Below are positions 25,560 to 33,990 of a stretch of DNA of 64,000 nucleotides, in pieces. The notes beneath the pieces are model-generated. The model was given only the letters and a program-made list of their open reading frames with translations. It was not told the origin of the DNA and searched no databases. Position numbers and translations under genes: made by a program. The stretch is from Pontibacter burrus (GTDB lineage Bacteria > Bacteroidota > Bacteroidia > Cytophagales > Hymenobacteraceae): contig NZ_JAAGWD010000007.1 in the NCBI RefSeq assembly GCF_010686685.1, positions 124,001 to 188,000 of the forward strand, read 5' to 3'. Numbering within the stretch: position 1 is the first letter of the stretch; every line of letters begins with the position of its first letter.

Positions 25560-26366
25560 ATGAACAACAACGAAAGAGACCGTTACCGAAGCGACCGCGG
25601 CAATTATAGATCGCATCGCTCGGAGCGCTACCGCCATCCTGAAAGCGATACATACCACTTCGATAACTATGGCGATGCTGCACACGGCGGCTATGGCAAC
25701 GAAAGCTACTCCGGCACCTATGGCAACCAGGGCGATGAGGGGGCCGGCCACCGCTCCAGAAACGTAGCGAATCGTGGCATGAGCACTTACGACACATCGC
25801 GCAACTATGGCAACATGGGCAGTTATGGTGGCGCACAGGGCTTTGGCTCTTCGCGTGGCGGATATTCTTCGCAGCGCCGGTCTTCAGATTTAGGCTCAGA
25901 ATTTAGCAGCGGCCACGGACGCTACGAGCGCACCGGCTATGGCCGCGGTACCAGCCAGGGCCATAGCCGCGGGTATGAAAATGACTACGACAGCCACGGC
26001 CAGAACGCTGATTATGATAGTTACGAACGCGGCAGTAACCGCGACATGTACGGCGACTACACTTCCAGACGTTTCCAGGGATCGAACCAGGGCCGTTTTG
26101 ATTTTGACCGTGATGAGTATAGAACCAGCAGTTATGGCGGCGACCGTGAAAATTACATGGGTAGCGGCTACGAGCGTACCCCACGCCGAAACGAATACGG
26201 CTCAACCCGCGGCGACTACGGCTCATCGGGCCGATACCTGGGCAGAAGCACAGGCAGCTACGACCAACCCTATGGCATGAGCGGCTATTACCAGGGCGGT
26301 TACTACAACGACACCGATTACAACAGTTACGCCCGCGACCGAGATGAGCGCCAGAACGACTGGTAG
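25560..26366 (+). CDS. Tyr/Arg/Gly/Ser-rich low-complexity protein
   Basis: The 268-residue protein is almost entirely Tyr, Arg, Gly, Ser, Asp and Asn, with no hydrophobic core, signal peptide or cysteine. Recurrent units are of the GYGRG, SYGGDREN and GDYGSSGRY type, and it ends in RDRDERQNDW. It begins 97 bases after the SDR gene and may belong to the same transcript. The composition is like that of disordered proteins that self-associate through Tyr-Arg contacts. I know no bacterial family to name. Conserved codon choice and the terminator right after the stop support a real gene. Confidence 0.7.
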   Translation: MNNNERDRYRSDRGNYRSHRSERYRHPESDTYHFDNYGDAAHGGYGNESYSGTYGNQGDEGAGHRSRNVANRGMSTYDTSRNYGNMGSYGGAQGFGSSRGGYSSQRRSSDLGSEFSSGHGRYERTGYGRGTSQGHSRGYENDYDSHGQNADYDSYERGSNRDMYGDYTSRRFQGSNQGRFDFDRDEYRTSSYGGDRENYMGSGYERTPRRNEYGSTRGDYGSSGRYLGRSTGSYDQPYGMSGYYQGGYYNDTDYNSYARDRDERQNDW

Positions 26367-26412
26367 TTTGTCTGAACCGGGATTAAGATAGATTATTGAG
26401 ATTATCAGGAAG

Positions 26413-26444
26413 AAAGAGGCGCAGGATATTGCGCCTCTTTTTTT
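26413..26444 (+). terminator. Intrinsic terminator
   Basis: The arms aaagaggcgca and tgcgcctcttt pair around gata and are followed by a run of T, 46 bases after the Tyr/Arg-rich gene. Confidence 0.9.
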
Positions 26445-26456
26445 GTGTGATGCTTA

Positions 26457-26543
26457 AGACCTCACAGTGTGCGCAGCTCCTGTGAGTGTCAAATTATCTC
26501 CGAAGTAAGACACTCACAGGTCCTCCAGACACTGTGAGGTCTG
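26457..26543. repeat. Inverted pair of R3 repeats at a gene 3' end
   Basis: The unit at 26457-26490 (agacctcacagtgtgcgcag then ctcctgtgagtgtc) and the inverted unit at 26510-26543 (gacactcacaggtcctccag then acactgtgaggtct) flank a 20-base centre. They match the R3 unit at 3858-3892. Together they could form a long cruciform. The stop codon of the minus-strand gene lies inside the pair. Confidence 0.7.
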
Positions 26544-27661
26544 GGAAACTGTAAATAGCTCTCCGGCAAGCCCGCTAAATGCTCCAGCCGTTCTCCTTCC
26601 AGTGTCAGGTAACTTTTCATACTGTCGGCGGTGAGGCAGGAATGGATCGGTAAAATGTACATGATATCGCCTATACTATAGTTCGCAAACTGCTCATCTG
26701 TAGCTTTCAAAATACCATGCTCCTGCGATAACGATACCAGGTTAATGCCTTCAACCGGATCAGTCCAGCCATTTCCGGTCATCGCCACAACTCTGCCGAA
26801 TAAATTACTGCCATCTGACTGCGATAATACGTCTTTCGAGAAATGTACGCTGCCGCCATAAAGGATTATCTCGTTTCGTTCAGAGTGTTTGGCGATGACC
26901 GGACAGGCCATGCAAACTGCTATCTGGTTATAAGTATTGCTGCCGATGTGCTGCTGCGTGAGGTCGTAAAACACAAAATTGCCGGGCCTGATCTCGTCTA
27001 CACCAACTATAGTTTCCAGAATACTGCAGCTTGGCGTATCGCCGATGGAGAGTTCTATAGTTTGAAACTGGCCTTTGTAGCGCTCAAGCAACTGGTTCAG
27101 ATGGTCAACTGTCGTTTGATGTATAGCACGGATTGCTTCGGCATCGGTTTGTTTATAGGTATGGCCGTCGTGGGCCATAAAGCCCTGGAACTCCAATTTA
27201 TCGGTAGCAGCTATAGTTTGCAGGGCATTGTCTATCGTTTTATAGTTAGTAGCCGGGATACCTGTACGATGATAACCTGTATCGATTTTTAGCCAGACTG
27301 CTACCTTGTGGTTTAAACCTTTCTGCAGTATAGGCACTACTTCTTCATTCACTACGATCAGGTGCAGGCGTACGCGGCTGGCCAGTTCGTTAATTGTTTC
27401 CAGTTCCAGCACATTTACAGGTATAGCCACCATAATATCGGTCCAGCCGTGGTTGGCAAAGTACCGCGCCATTCTCACCGATGAAACCGTGATCGCTTCC
27501 ACACCTTCCTGCCTGAACCACTCTCCAACCTGCGCCGACTGATGCGTTTTGAAATGCGGCCTTAACCTTAAGCCGTTGCGCCTGGCTTTCTCCACCATCA
27601 AGCGGATGTTTCGCAGGCACTTTTCTTTGTCGAGGAGCAGGGTTGGGACGGTAATTTTCAT
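26489..27661 (-). CDS. D-threonine-aldolase-type PLP enzyme
   Basis: The 390-residue protein has an alanine-racemase N-terminal barrel with the PLP lysine in RPHFKTH (Lys38) and a D-serine-dehydratase-type C-terminal domain with zinc ligands His340 and Cys342 (PIHSCLTAD). This is the D-TA family, which cleaves D-threonine or related beta-hydroxy D-amino acids, or dehydrates D-serine. The last ~17 residues and the stop are encoded by repeat R3, so the native end has been overwritten. The core domains look complete and activity may be kept. Confidence 0.8.
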   Translation of the reverse strand: MKITVPTLLLDKEKCLRNIRLMVEKARRNGLRLRPHFKTHQSAQVGEWFRQEGVEAITVSSVRMARYFANHGWTDIMVAIPVNVLELETINELASRVRLHLIVVNEEVVPILQKGLNHKVAVWLKIDTGYHRTGIPATNYKTIDNALQTIAATDKLEFQGFMAHDGHTYKQTDAEAIRAIHQTTVDHLNQLLERYKGQFQTIELSIGDTPSCSILETIVGVDEIRPGNFVFYDLTQQHIGSNTYNQIAVCMACPVIAKHSERNEIILYGGSVHFSKDVLSQSDGSNLFGRVVAMTGNGWTDPVEGINLVSLSQEHGILKATDEQFANYSIGDIMYILPIHSCLTADSMKSYLTLEGERLEHLAGLPESYLQFPRPHSVWRTCECLTSEII

Positions 27662-27871
27662 CGGTCAAATTCAAGTAAGGTAAACCGTGAAGTTACCAAG
27701 ATTTGGGGAGAGATGCTTTTATAGTTTGGGCTACTACGGTATTTGATAAAGTTTATATATTAGCTTTTGCTTACGATTTTAACATCATAGTCAACTTCGT
27801 ATAGATAAGCAGAATAGACTTATGCTTACTTTAATGCAATAGTTGGTAGCAATTACAACAGACATCCTGCA

Positions 27872-28843
27872 ATGACAATAGGACGATTAATAATTTTAGT
27901 TTTGGGAATTTCAATTTTGACTAGTTGTAGACATGGATATAAAGTTGAAGACGGCAAAGTATATTACGAGTACTGGCATGAAGGATTGGGATTTGAACAA
28001 GGTAAACGACTTATTGAAGTAGCAGATGCAAAGAGCTTTAAACCGTTGAGTTTCGATTGTGATTGCAGTTTCGAGTTTGGCAAAGACAAGAATTACCTGT
28101 TTATAAACGGTGAACCTATTAAAAATATAGACCCAAACACTTTTACATTTATCGGAAACTATATTTTCCGTGACAAAAACTCAGCTTACTTTTTTGGTTT
28201 CTATAACAACTTGAATGATTGTGATATCAAAGGAGTTGATCCTGATAAAATAACATTGATAAAATATCCTTGGGCGAAGGCTGATAACTTTTTAATTCAC
28301 GGAAGTGACACAATTAGACTTGACGATATCAATGAATTTATCCCAATTGACGATAACTGGGGAAGGACAAAGAAATACATTATAAATAAGGATAAAATTC
28401 TATACGGTGCAGACGTAGAAACTTTTAAAATCACAAGCTCTTTTGAAGGGAAAGATAAAAATTACAATTATGAATTTGGATTCATAGCAAGAGACGATTT
28501 TAAGAAAACGAAGTACAAAAATTTTAGCTTTCAAAAAGAAGATATATGCAATTCTGGATTATTGGAATTTACAGATATATATGATAATGAAGAACCAATA
28601 CATGATTACCAACATGAAAAAAGTGTACTTACAGAAAATTTAAAAATTAATGGGTTTACACTAAATGCATTTAGACACGGAAACTGGTCTAGCGGACCAA
28701 GAATTGTGAGCTATATACTGACAGACAACCATTGTGACTGCTATGTTGACAAACTTTATCATTATGACTATTCAAAACCTTCTGAAACAGAAAAAAATTA
28801 TAGAGTAACAGAGAGAATTCATTGTAGACCAACAGCATTGTAG
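27872..28843 (+). CDS. DKNYY-family lipoprotein, AT-rich
   Basis: The 323-residue protein has a lipoprotein signal peptide (ILTSC, Cys19) and several DKNYY-type repeats: GKDKNYLFINGEPIKNIDP, FRDKNSAYFFG, NKDKILYGADVETFKI and GKDKNYNYEFG. These beta repeats occur in Bacteroidota and Fusobacteria surface proteins of unknown role. Codon use is strongly AT-rich compared with its neighbours and the gene lacks the CTATAG motif, which suggests recent transfer. The end is followed by a short duplicated string (cattgtagaccaacag). Confidence 0.75.
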   Translation: MTIGRLIILVLGISILTSCRHGYKVEDGKVYYEYWHEGLGFEQGKRLIEVADAKSFKPLSFDCDCSFEFGKDKNYLFINGEPIKNIDPNTFTFIGNYIFRDKNSAYFFGFYNNLNDCDIKGVDPDKITLIKYPWAKADNFLIHGSDTIRLDDINEFIPIDDNWGRTKKYIINKDKILYGADVETFKITSSFEGKDKNYNYEFGFIARDDFKKTKYKNFSFQKEDICNSGLLEFTDIYDNEEPIHDYQHEKSVLTENLKINGFTLNAFRHGNWSSGPRIVSYILTDNHCDCYVDKLYHYDYSKPSETEKNYRVTERIHCRPTAL

Positions 28844-28992
28844 ACCAACAGATAGAAAATAAATGAAGTGGAAGATAGATTATAAATAAACCAGCACAAC
28901 TCAGGCTTTAAAATCGACTACACCTCATTCATAGCTTGTACAAACTGTAGAAATAAACCTGACAATTATCCCCCTTTCCACTCCCCTACTAC

Positions 28993-29004
28993 TGACATAT
29001 ATCA
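28993..29004 (+). promoter_or_regulatory. Crp/Fnr-type operator before hemN
   Basis: TGACATATATCA is a near-perfect dyad with the TGA-N6-TCA spacing of Crp/Fnr family sites. Taking the -7 element at 29028-29035, its centre falls about 43 bases before the predicted start of transcription, the usual place for an activator. Oxygen-linked control of hemN by this family is well known; binding here is inferred. Confidence 0.5.
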
Positions 29005-29027
29005 TTTCCTGCGGCGCGGCAACTTCG

Positions 29028-29035
29028 GACCTTTG
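29028..29035 (+). promoter_or_regulatory. hemN promoter -7 element
   Basis: GACCTTTG matches the Bacteroidota -7 consensus TAnnTTTG at seven of eight positions and lies 50 bases before the start codon. No clear -33 TTG is seen, in line with dependence on the adjacent Crp/Fnr-type site. Confidence 0.5.
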
Positions 29036-29085
29036 CAGTATAATTTCAGCCCGAAAAACGGGCAACTGTACTAAACCTGTAAGTT

Positions 29086-30459
29086 ATGACCGCACAAGTA
29101 ACTACACCAACTGAACTGCTAGCCAAATACGACGTGCCTTCGCCGAGGTACACCAGCTACCCAACAGTACCGTTTTGGGACGAAAAGCCACTGACCGAAG
29201 CCGCCTGGATGCTGCACGTAAAACAGGCTTTTGATAAGACAAATGATACCGACGGCATTAGTGTGTACATGCACCTGCCTTTCTGCGAGAAACTTTGCAC
29301 CTACTGCGGCTGCAACAAGCGCATTACCAAGAACCACGCCGTAGAGGAACCTTATATTGTAGCCATTTTAAAGGAATGGGAACGCTATCTGCAGGTTTTC
29401 GGAAGGAGGCCGCGCATTACTGAGCTGCACTTAGGCGGTGGTACTCCCACTTTTTTCGGTGCTGAAAACCTGAAACTGATGCTGGGCAAACTACTGGAGA
29501 AAGCCGAACTGGCTCCGGATGCCGCATTAAGTATAGAAGTACACCCAAACGCCACCAACGCCGAGCAACTGCAGGTGCTTTACGACCTGGGTTTCAGAAG
29601 ACTGAGCGTTGGTATACAGGATTTCGATATTAAGGTGCAGTTCGTGATCAACCGCATCCAGACCTTCGAGAAGACAAAAGAGATATTTGACGCTGCCCGC
29701 GAAATTGGCTACACATCCATTAACGGAGACATTATTTACGGCCTGCCAATGCAGACTGCCGACAGCGTGCGCCATACGATAGAAAGGGTAAAAGAGCTTC
29801 GTCCGGAGCGCATTGCGTTTTATAGTTACGCCCACGTGCCCTGGAAGAGCAAAGCCCAGCGCCGCTACTCCGAAGCCGACCTGCCGGAGCCATCTGTAAA
29901 ACGTGGTTTATACGAAATGGGCCGCGCTATGCTGGAAGAGGCCGGTTACGTAGAGATCGGCCTGGACCACTTTGCGCTTCCAACTGACGAACTATACCTA
30001 GCGGCACAAAACGGCGCTTTGCACCGCAACTTTATGGGCTACACCCCGCGCCACACTGAGCTGCTAATTGGCCTGGGATGCTCCAGTATCTCCGATACCG
30101 GCACTGCTTTTATGCAGAATATTAAAGATGTCGAACCTTACGAAGCTGCGGTAGAGATGGGAATTCTTCCGATCCTGAAAGGCCATGAGCTGACCGCCGA
30201 GGACCGCCTGATACGCCAGCACATTACAAACTTGATGTGCCAGTTTAAAACTGAGTGGGACGAAGCTGTAGCCCCTTATTTTGTAGATGCATTGGTTCGT
30301 CTGCAGCCGCTTGCCGAAGATGGGCTGGTGGAGTACTCCAACACAGGTATTCAGATCCTGCCAGCTGGTCATCCGTTTGTTCGCAACATCGCCATGTGCC
30401 TTGATGCCCGCTTGTGGTCGCAACAACCAACTACGCCGGTGTTCAGTAAATCGGTCTAG
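29086..30459 (+). CDS. hemN: Oxygen-independent coproporphyrinogen III oxidase
   Basis: The 457-residue radical-SAM enzyme has the motif HLPFCEKLCTYCGC (Cys67, Cys71, Cys74 bind the 4Fe-4S cluster; the extra Cys76 is typical of HemN). LHLGGGTPTF, VGIQDFDIKVQ and INGDIIYGLPMQT follow. Length is right for HemN rather than the shorter HemW. It converts coproporphyrinogen III to protoporphyrinogen IX in heme synthesis without oxygen, in the cytoplasm. hemJ, the next pathway step, lies downstream behind a repeat cassette. Confidence 0.92.
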   Translation: MTAQVTTPTELLAKYDVPSPRYTSYPTVPFWDEKPLTEAAWMLHVKQAFDKTNDTDGISVYMHLPFCEKLCTYCGCNKRITKNHAVEEPYIVAILKEWERYLQVFGRRPRITELHLGGGTPTFFGAENLKLMLGKLLEKAELAPDAALSIEVHPNATNAEQLQVLYDLGFRRLSVGIQDFDIKVQFVINRIQTFEKTKEIFDAAREIGYTSINGDIIYGLPMQTADSVRHTIERVKELRPERIAFYSYAHVPWKSKAQRRYSEADLPEPSVKRGLYEMGRAMLEEAGYVEIGLDHFALPTDELYLAAQNGALHRNFMGYTPRHTELLIGLGCSSISDTGTAFMQNIKDVEPYEAAVEMGILPILKGHELTAEDRLIRQHITNLMCQFKTEWDEAVAPYFVDALVRLQPLAEDGLVEYSNTGIQILPAGHPFVRNIAMCLDARLWSQQPTTPVFSKSV

Positions 30460-30503
30460 GGCCAGCGGATAAGGTGATTTAAGATTTTGGATTTCGATTT
30501 ATA

Positions 30504-30537
30504 AGAAGGAGCTGTTCTCAGGGGCAGCTCTTTTTAT
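30504..30537 (+). terminator. Intrinsic terminator after hemN
   Basis: The arms aaggagctg and cagctcttt are followed by ttt, 45 bases after the stop codon. Confidence 0.75.
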
Positions 30538-30629
30538 TTGTCTGAATCAGGATTAAAGGATTAAATGATGTGCAGGATTGGGGCTTTGGCTGTTGTTGGC
30601 TGCTATAATTATATAGTTAGTGTTATAAC

Positions 30630-30660
30630 CCACCCCTACCCCTCCCAAGAGGGGAATTCT
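30630..30660 (+). repeat. R2 repeat of cassette C
   Basis: The sequence acccacccctacccctccca then agaggggaattct is a near-exact R2 copy ahead of R1 copy C. No R2' unit is present in this cassette. Confidence 0.7.
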
Positions 30661-30702
30661 CCCTTTGCTATAGTTGATTCTATAGTGCTATCGTTACAAA
30701 TG

Positions 30703-30998
30703 ATGAGCAGGCAGGCGCAGCCTGCCCCACGGAACTACCACCATGGAAAGGCCACAGAACTATAGTTGATCAACCAAAATATAGGTTAGCTATCGAAGGA
30801 TAGCAGTCTTTGGGTTGAGCGCCTTTGACTTGTTGCGGTGGCGCAGCCAACACGAGCGCAGCGAGGGTAGCAAGAAGGCAGCAGCGCGATGCCCGAAGAC
30901 GGGGCCCCGCGGCCGTGAGCGCACCAAAGCAACTATAACACTGTAGGCTGGTTGAGCTCCCAGGATCAGCAGCAACTATAGCACGAACTGCTTGGGCC
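30703..30998 (+). repeat. R1 element, copy C
   Basis: Full-length copy with a distinct left variant (tttgacttgttgcggtggcg then cagccaacacgagcg) and the central variant agcaagaaggcagcagcg shared with copy B. It lies between the co-directional hemN and hemJ genes; the rest of the 744-base spacer holds other repeats, CTATAG motifs and the hemJ promoter. Confidence 0.8.
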
Positions 30999-31044
30999 AA
31001 GTTGCAACTATAGCCAACTATAGAATGATAGCTTAAACTATAGT

Positions 31045-31137
31045 TTGAGATAGATTTCTCGTTACACTCGAAATGACAAAAGAAATTAACTTACGCTGGC
31101 TCTCCTCGAATTACGTTTCAAGAATGCTAATGATGAC
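31045..31137 (+). repeat. R4 companion repeats of cassette C
   Basis: One unit is agatagatttctcgttacac then tcgaaatgaca (31045-31080) and a second is tacgctggctctcctcgaat then tacgtttcaagaatgc (about 31090-31137). Confidence 0.6.
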
Positions 31138-31174
31138 AATAGCTCAATAACTTTTAACTATAAACTCTACCACC

Positions 31175-31182
31175 TACCTTTG
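31175..31182 (+). promoter_or_regulatory. hemJ promoter -7 element
   Basis: TACCTTTG is an exact match to TAnnTTTG, placed 21 bases before the ATG. Transcription would begin about 15 bases before the start codon, inside or next to an AACTATAGTT motif at 31193-31202. Confidence 0.6.
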
Positions 31183-31203
31183 CTATAACCTAAACTATAG
31201 TTC

Positions 31204-31734
31204 ATGAGCTATTTTTACGTAAAGGCGCTGCACATCATCTTTGTGGTAACCTGGTTTGCCGGGCTTTTCTATATCGTGCGCCTTTTTATCTACTTCGCCG
31301 AAGCTTCAGAGAAGCCTGAACCGGAGAAATCCATTCTTCAGGACCAGTTTAAAATAATGCAGAAACGGCTGTGGTATGGCATTACATGGCCATCGGCAGT
31401 GCTGACGGCCATATTCGGGCTGAGCATGTGGAATTTGTATGGCGGCACTCCCAACTGGCTTATCTGGAAACTAAGCTTTGTGGTGGGGCTTTATGTCTAT
31501 CATTTCCTGTGCCACGGCATCTTTAAACAGCAGCAGCTGGGAATTTTAAAATATAGCTCCACGCAGCTTCGCATCTGGAACGAAGTAGCCACACTTTTCC
31601 TGATCAGTATTGTGTTCCTGGTTGTGCTGAAGAATACCCTGAGCATGGTTTGGGGTATTGTAGGTCTAATCCTGTTTTCAGCTATCCTGATGCTGGCTAT
31701 CCGAATTTATAAACGTGTACGGGAGAAGAATTAA
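31204..31734 (+). CDS. hemJ: Protoporphyrinogen oxidase HemJ
   Basis: The 176-residue membrane protein has the HemJ pattern: YFYVKALHIIFVVTWFAGLF with conserved His10, MQKRLWYGITWPSAVLTAIF, and WLIWKLSFVVGLYVYHFLCH with His101-like residues, plus further helices (five in total). HemJ oxidises protoporphyrinogen IX to protoporphyrin IX in the inner membrane and uses bound heme. Its proximity to hemN fits a shared pathway, but each gene has its own promoter signals. Confidence 0.88.
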   Translation: MSYFYVKALHIIFVVTWFAGLFYIVRLFIYFAEASEKPEPEKSILQDQFKIMQKRLWYGITWPSAVLTAIFGLSMWNLYGGTPNWLIWKLSFVVGLYVYHFLCHGIFKQQQLGILKYSSTQLRIWNEVATLFLISIVFLVVLKNTLSMVWGIVGLILFSAILMLAIRIYKRVREKN

Positions 31735-31792
31735 CATCGATTAAGAAGTAAAAACAGCCATTTAACTATTCAGCAACTCAACCTTTACCAAT

Positions 31793-32431
31793 ATGAAACA
31801 GCCGGAACTGAAAGCGAACGAACGTGAACTGATCAAACTTATCCGATATTTCAGCAAGCGCGCTAATGCCTTAATTGAGTCCGGCGAACTGAGCGCGGAG
31901 CACGAAAAACTTACCACCGCATGCCAGAACCTGGAGCAGCAACTATACACGCATGCCCAGAACCGTTGCGCCATCTTGGACAAACGCGCCCGTCTGGAGA
32001 AGGTAGTGGAAGACAACGCCCAGTGCCCGCAATGCAAACACGCCGACATGCTGAAACGCTCCGGCATCACCAGCAACGAGCATGGCTGGCGTTGTAATAC
32101 CTACAAATGCCGCCGCTGTAACATTACGTTTACCTGGAACCGGCCAAACAACCCATGGCACCTTGTCGAGTTCCTGGAACTATACATAAAGGAGTTGGAA
32201 ACTGCTTTGCAGACAGAACAGAACGAGGCCATGCGCGAGCATATCGTGACTTCTGTAGCCCAGATGCAGGACAGCCTTAACCGACTGCGCCCTGTTTTGA
32301 ATGATTCGGATGAAGAAGTAAGCGCATTGGATGCAAAAGAGTCAGAAATGACACGCTTGATCCATCAGTTTAAAAGCTACCTGCAAATCGAGAAAATAAA
32401 GCTGGACATGAGTCAGGAGCCTGAGGCATAA
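31793..32431 (+). CDS. Coiled-coil protein with zinc-ribbon centre
   Basis: The 212-residue protein has a long N-terminal coiled coil (about 5-75), a zinc-binding centre with Cys78-x2-Cys81 and Cys106-x2-Cys109 (plus Cys101), and a C-terminal coiled coil (about 125-205). FTWNRPNNPWHLVEFLELYI follows the ribbon. No signal peptide is present. The layout suggests a cytoplasmic dimer with a metal-bound knuckle that could contact nucleic acid. I know no named family. It lies 58 bases after hemJ and may be co-transcribed. Confidence 0.65.
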   Translation: MKQPELKANERELIKLIRYFSKRANALIESGELSAEHEKLTTACQNLEQQLYTHAQNRCAILDKRARLEKVVEDNAQCPQCKHADMLKRSGITSNEHGWRCNTYKCRRCNITFTWNRPNNPWHLVEFLELYIKELETALQTEQNEAMREHIVTSVAQMQDSLNRLRPVLNDSDEEVSALDAKESEMTRLIHQFKSYLQIEKIKLDMSQEPEA

Positions 32432-32717
32432 ACTATTGCTCAGGTTTAAATCAAATCCTTTTATCAATAACCGGCTATAGTTTATGAGCAGCTACTGACC
32501 AACAAACTATAGTTTTTGCTCATAAGACCTGATAGCATTAGGGTAACAATAGCATTTAAACTATAGTTTTGATCAGGTTTAGCCTTTAAAACATAATTAT
32601 TCCTCTACAACAATAAAATTTAAAAAGAATGTAACCCTGTTCGCTAAATTTTCGTAGCGCGGCCGTACAACCTGTGTTTTTATTCTCTATCTTGTACATG
32701 AAGTTAGTAATTACACA

Positions 32718-32927
32718 ATGGAGTACAATATTATAATCGCACCTGATTTAGAGACTTTGGCTACTGAAGTGGCCGATTTCATTCCGATGGGCTGGAGGCT
32801 GAAAGGCAGTATTCTGGAACATAACAATGGTTTTGCTCAGCAGTTGGAACGTAGGCCTTCTGACACGCTGAGAATGCAGCGCAAACAGCGCCAAATCAAG
32901 CAAAAGCGTACTAAATGGATTGAATAG
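32718..32927 (+). CDS. Small DUF1737-like protein
   Basis: The 69-residue protein starts with MEYNIIIAPDLETLATEVAD then FIPMGWRLKGSI, the pattern of DUF1737 (a short beta-alpha-beta unit with a conserved GW). It ends in a basic tail rich in Arg, Lys and Gln (RMQRKQRQIKQKRTKW) that could bind nucleic acid. Family function is unknown. The 286-base spacer upstream contains three CTATAG motifs. Confidence 0.55.
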   Translation: MEYNIIIAPDLETLATEVADFIPMGWRLKGSILEHNNGFAQQLERRPSDTLRMQRKQRQIKQKRTKWIE

Positions 32928-32951
32928 CTCCAAGAAGATAAAAACCAAAGG

Positions 32952-33000
32952 TAAACCACTCCTTATTTTGCAAGCTGCATCAGGGAGTGGTTCTTTTTTT
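32952..33000 (+). terminator. Intrinsic terminator
   Basis: The arms aaccactcc and ggagtggtt are separated by about 21 bases and followed by cttttttt. Confidence 0.75.
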
Positions 33001-33035
33001 GTATTTATGTCATATTTCTGCCCTAACCAAACGAT

Positions 33036-33043
33036 TGCCTTTG
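33036..33043 (+). promoter_or_regulatory. Probable -7 element of the methyltransferase gene
   Basis: TGCCTTTG resembles TAnnTTTG (one mismatch) and lies 40 bases before the start codon, with gcag after it as in the hemN promoter. Confidence 0.4.
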
Positions 33044-33082
33044 CAGTATAGTAAAGTTATTAACCCTTAAATACTTTACTTA

Positions 33083-33715
33083 ATGGCGGAAACTGCTACC
33101 ATTACTGGCACAGCACCAGCAGCCAGCGTAAACCAATCCCTTATAAATCAGCTGTATTTACCTGTAAAACGCTGGTTCCTACTCAACTTCAAGCTCGACA
33201 GCACTTATTTCAAGAAACAGCCTGATCGTATCTGGCTGGATCAGAACTTATATCCTCGTCTTGCCAAAATTAAGCAGGGACGCATCTTATTTGTTGGTTG
33301 CGCCTATTATACCTGGGAGTCTCTGAAGCATTTTAACAAAGGAGTAGACCTGGTTACTGTTGATATTGATGAGTGCAACATAATATGGGGAGGCAAAAAC
33401 CACCTGGTGGCCAGCATCCTGGAGATAGATAGGTATGTAGAGGCCAGCAGCTTCGACATTGTGTTACTAAACGGCATTTTCGGACATGGTGTTGATTCAC
33501 CGATGATGCAGATCCAAACCTTCAAGTCACTGCACCGCATTCTGAAACCAGGCGGCTTGCTCCAGATTGGCTGGAACCACGACCTTACCCCGGACCCGCT
33601 CAACTTTGACATCAGCAAAGAATTATATTATAAAACTGACTACGAAGGTCTGCCCGAACGCACAACTTTCCCGGACTCAACCCACGTCTTCGATTTCCTG
33701 AGAGCAAAAAAGTAA
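33083..33715 (+). CDS. SAM-dependent methyltransferase-like protein
   Basis: The 210-residue protein has a class I methyltransferase core: GRILFVGCAYYTW (motif I), LVTVDIDECN (motif II acidic), FDIVLLNGIFGHGVD and SLHRILKPGGLLQIGWN (post-motif). Motif I lacks the classic GxGxG and reads GCAYYT, so cofactor binding may be atypical. Similar proteins occur next to polysaccharide genes; here the capsule locus begins after the following repeat cassette. Substrate unknown. Confidence 0.7.
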   Translation: MAETATITGTAPAASVNQSLINQLYLPVKRWFLLNFKLDSTYFKKQPDRIWLDQNLYPRLAKIKQGRILFVGCAYYTWESLKHFNKGVDLVTVDIDECNIIWGGKNHLVASILEIDRYVEASSFDIVLLNGIFGHGVDSPMMQIQTFKSLHRILKPGGLLQIGWNHDLTPDPLNFDISKELYYKTDYEGLPERTTFPDSTHVFDFLRAKK

Positions 33716-33839
33716 CTAAAGCGTTGTAGTTGGCAGGACTAGTGATTTTTGTCTGAATCAAGATTAAGGGGGATTTTAGGGATTTATGGGATTAGGGCTT
33801 CTGCTGTTTGCAACTGCTATAATTTTATAGTTAGTGTTC

Positions 33840-33946
33840 TAACCCACCCCTACCCCTCCCGAGAGGGGAATTGCTGCAATGCTATAGTATAGGTTATAGT
33901 TCTATAGTTAATCATCCCCCTACCCCCTTCAAAGGGGGACTTTTTG
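33840..33946 (+). repeat. R2 and R2' repeats of cassette D
   Basis: R2 (acccacccctacccctcccg then agaggggaattg) is at 33840-33871 and R2' (ccccctacccccttcaaagg then gggact) at 33914-33946, with ctatag doublets between, in the same order as in cassette B. Confidence 0.75.
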
Positions 33947-33990
33947 GCTACTATAGTTTGGGCAACCGTTCTTCTATAGCTGCAAAACAT

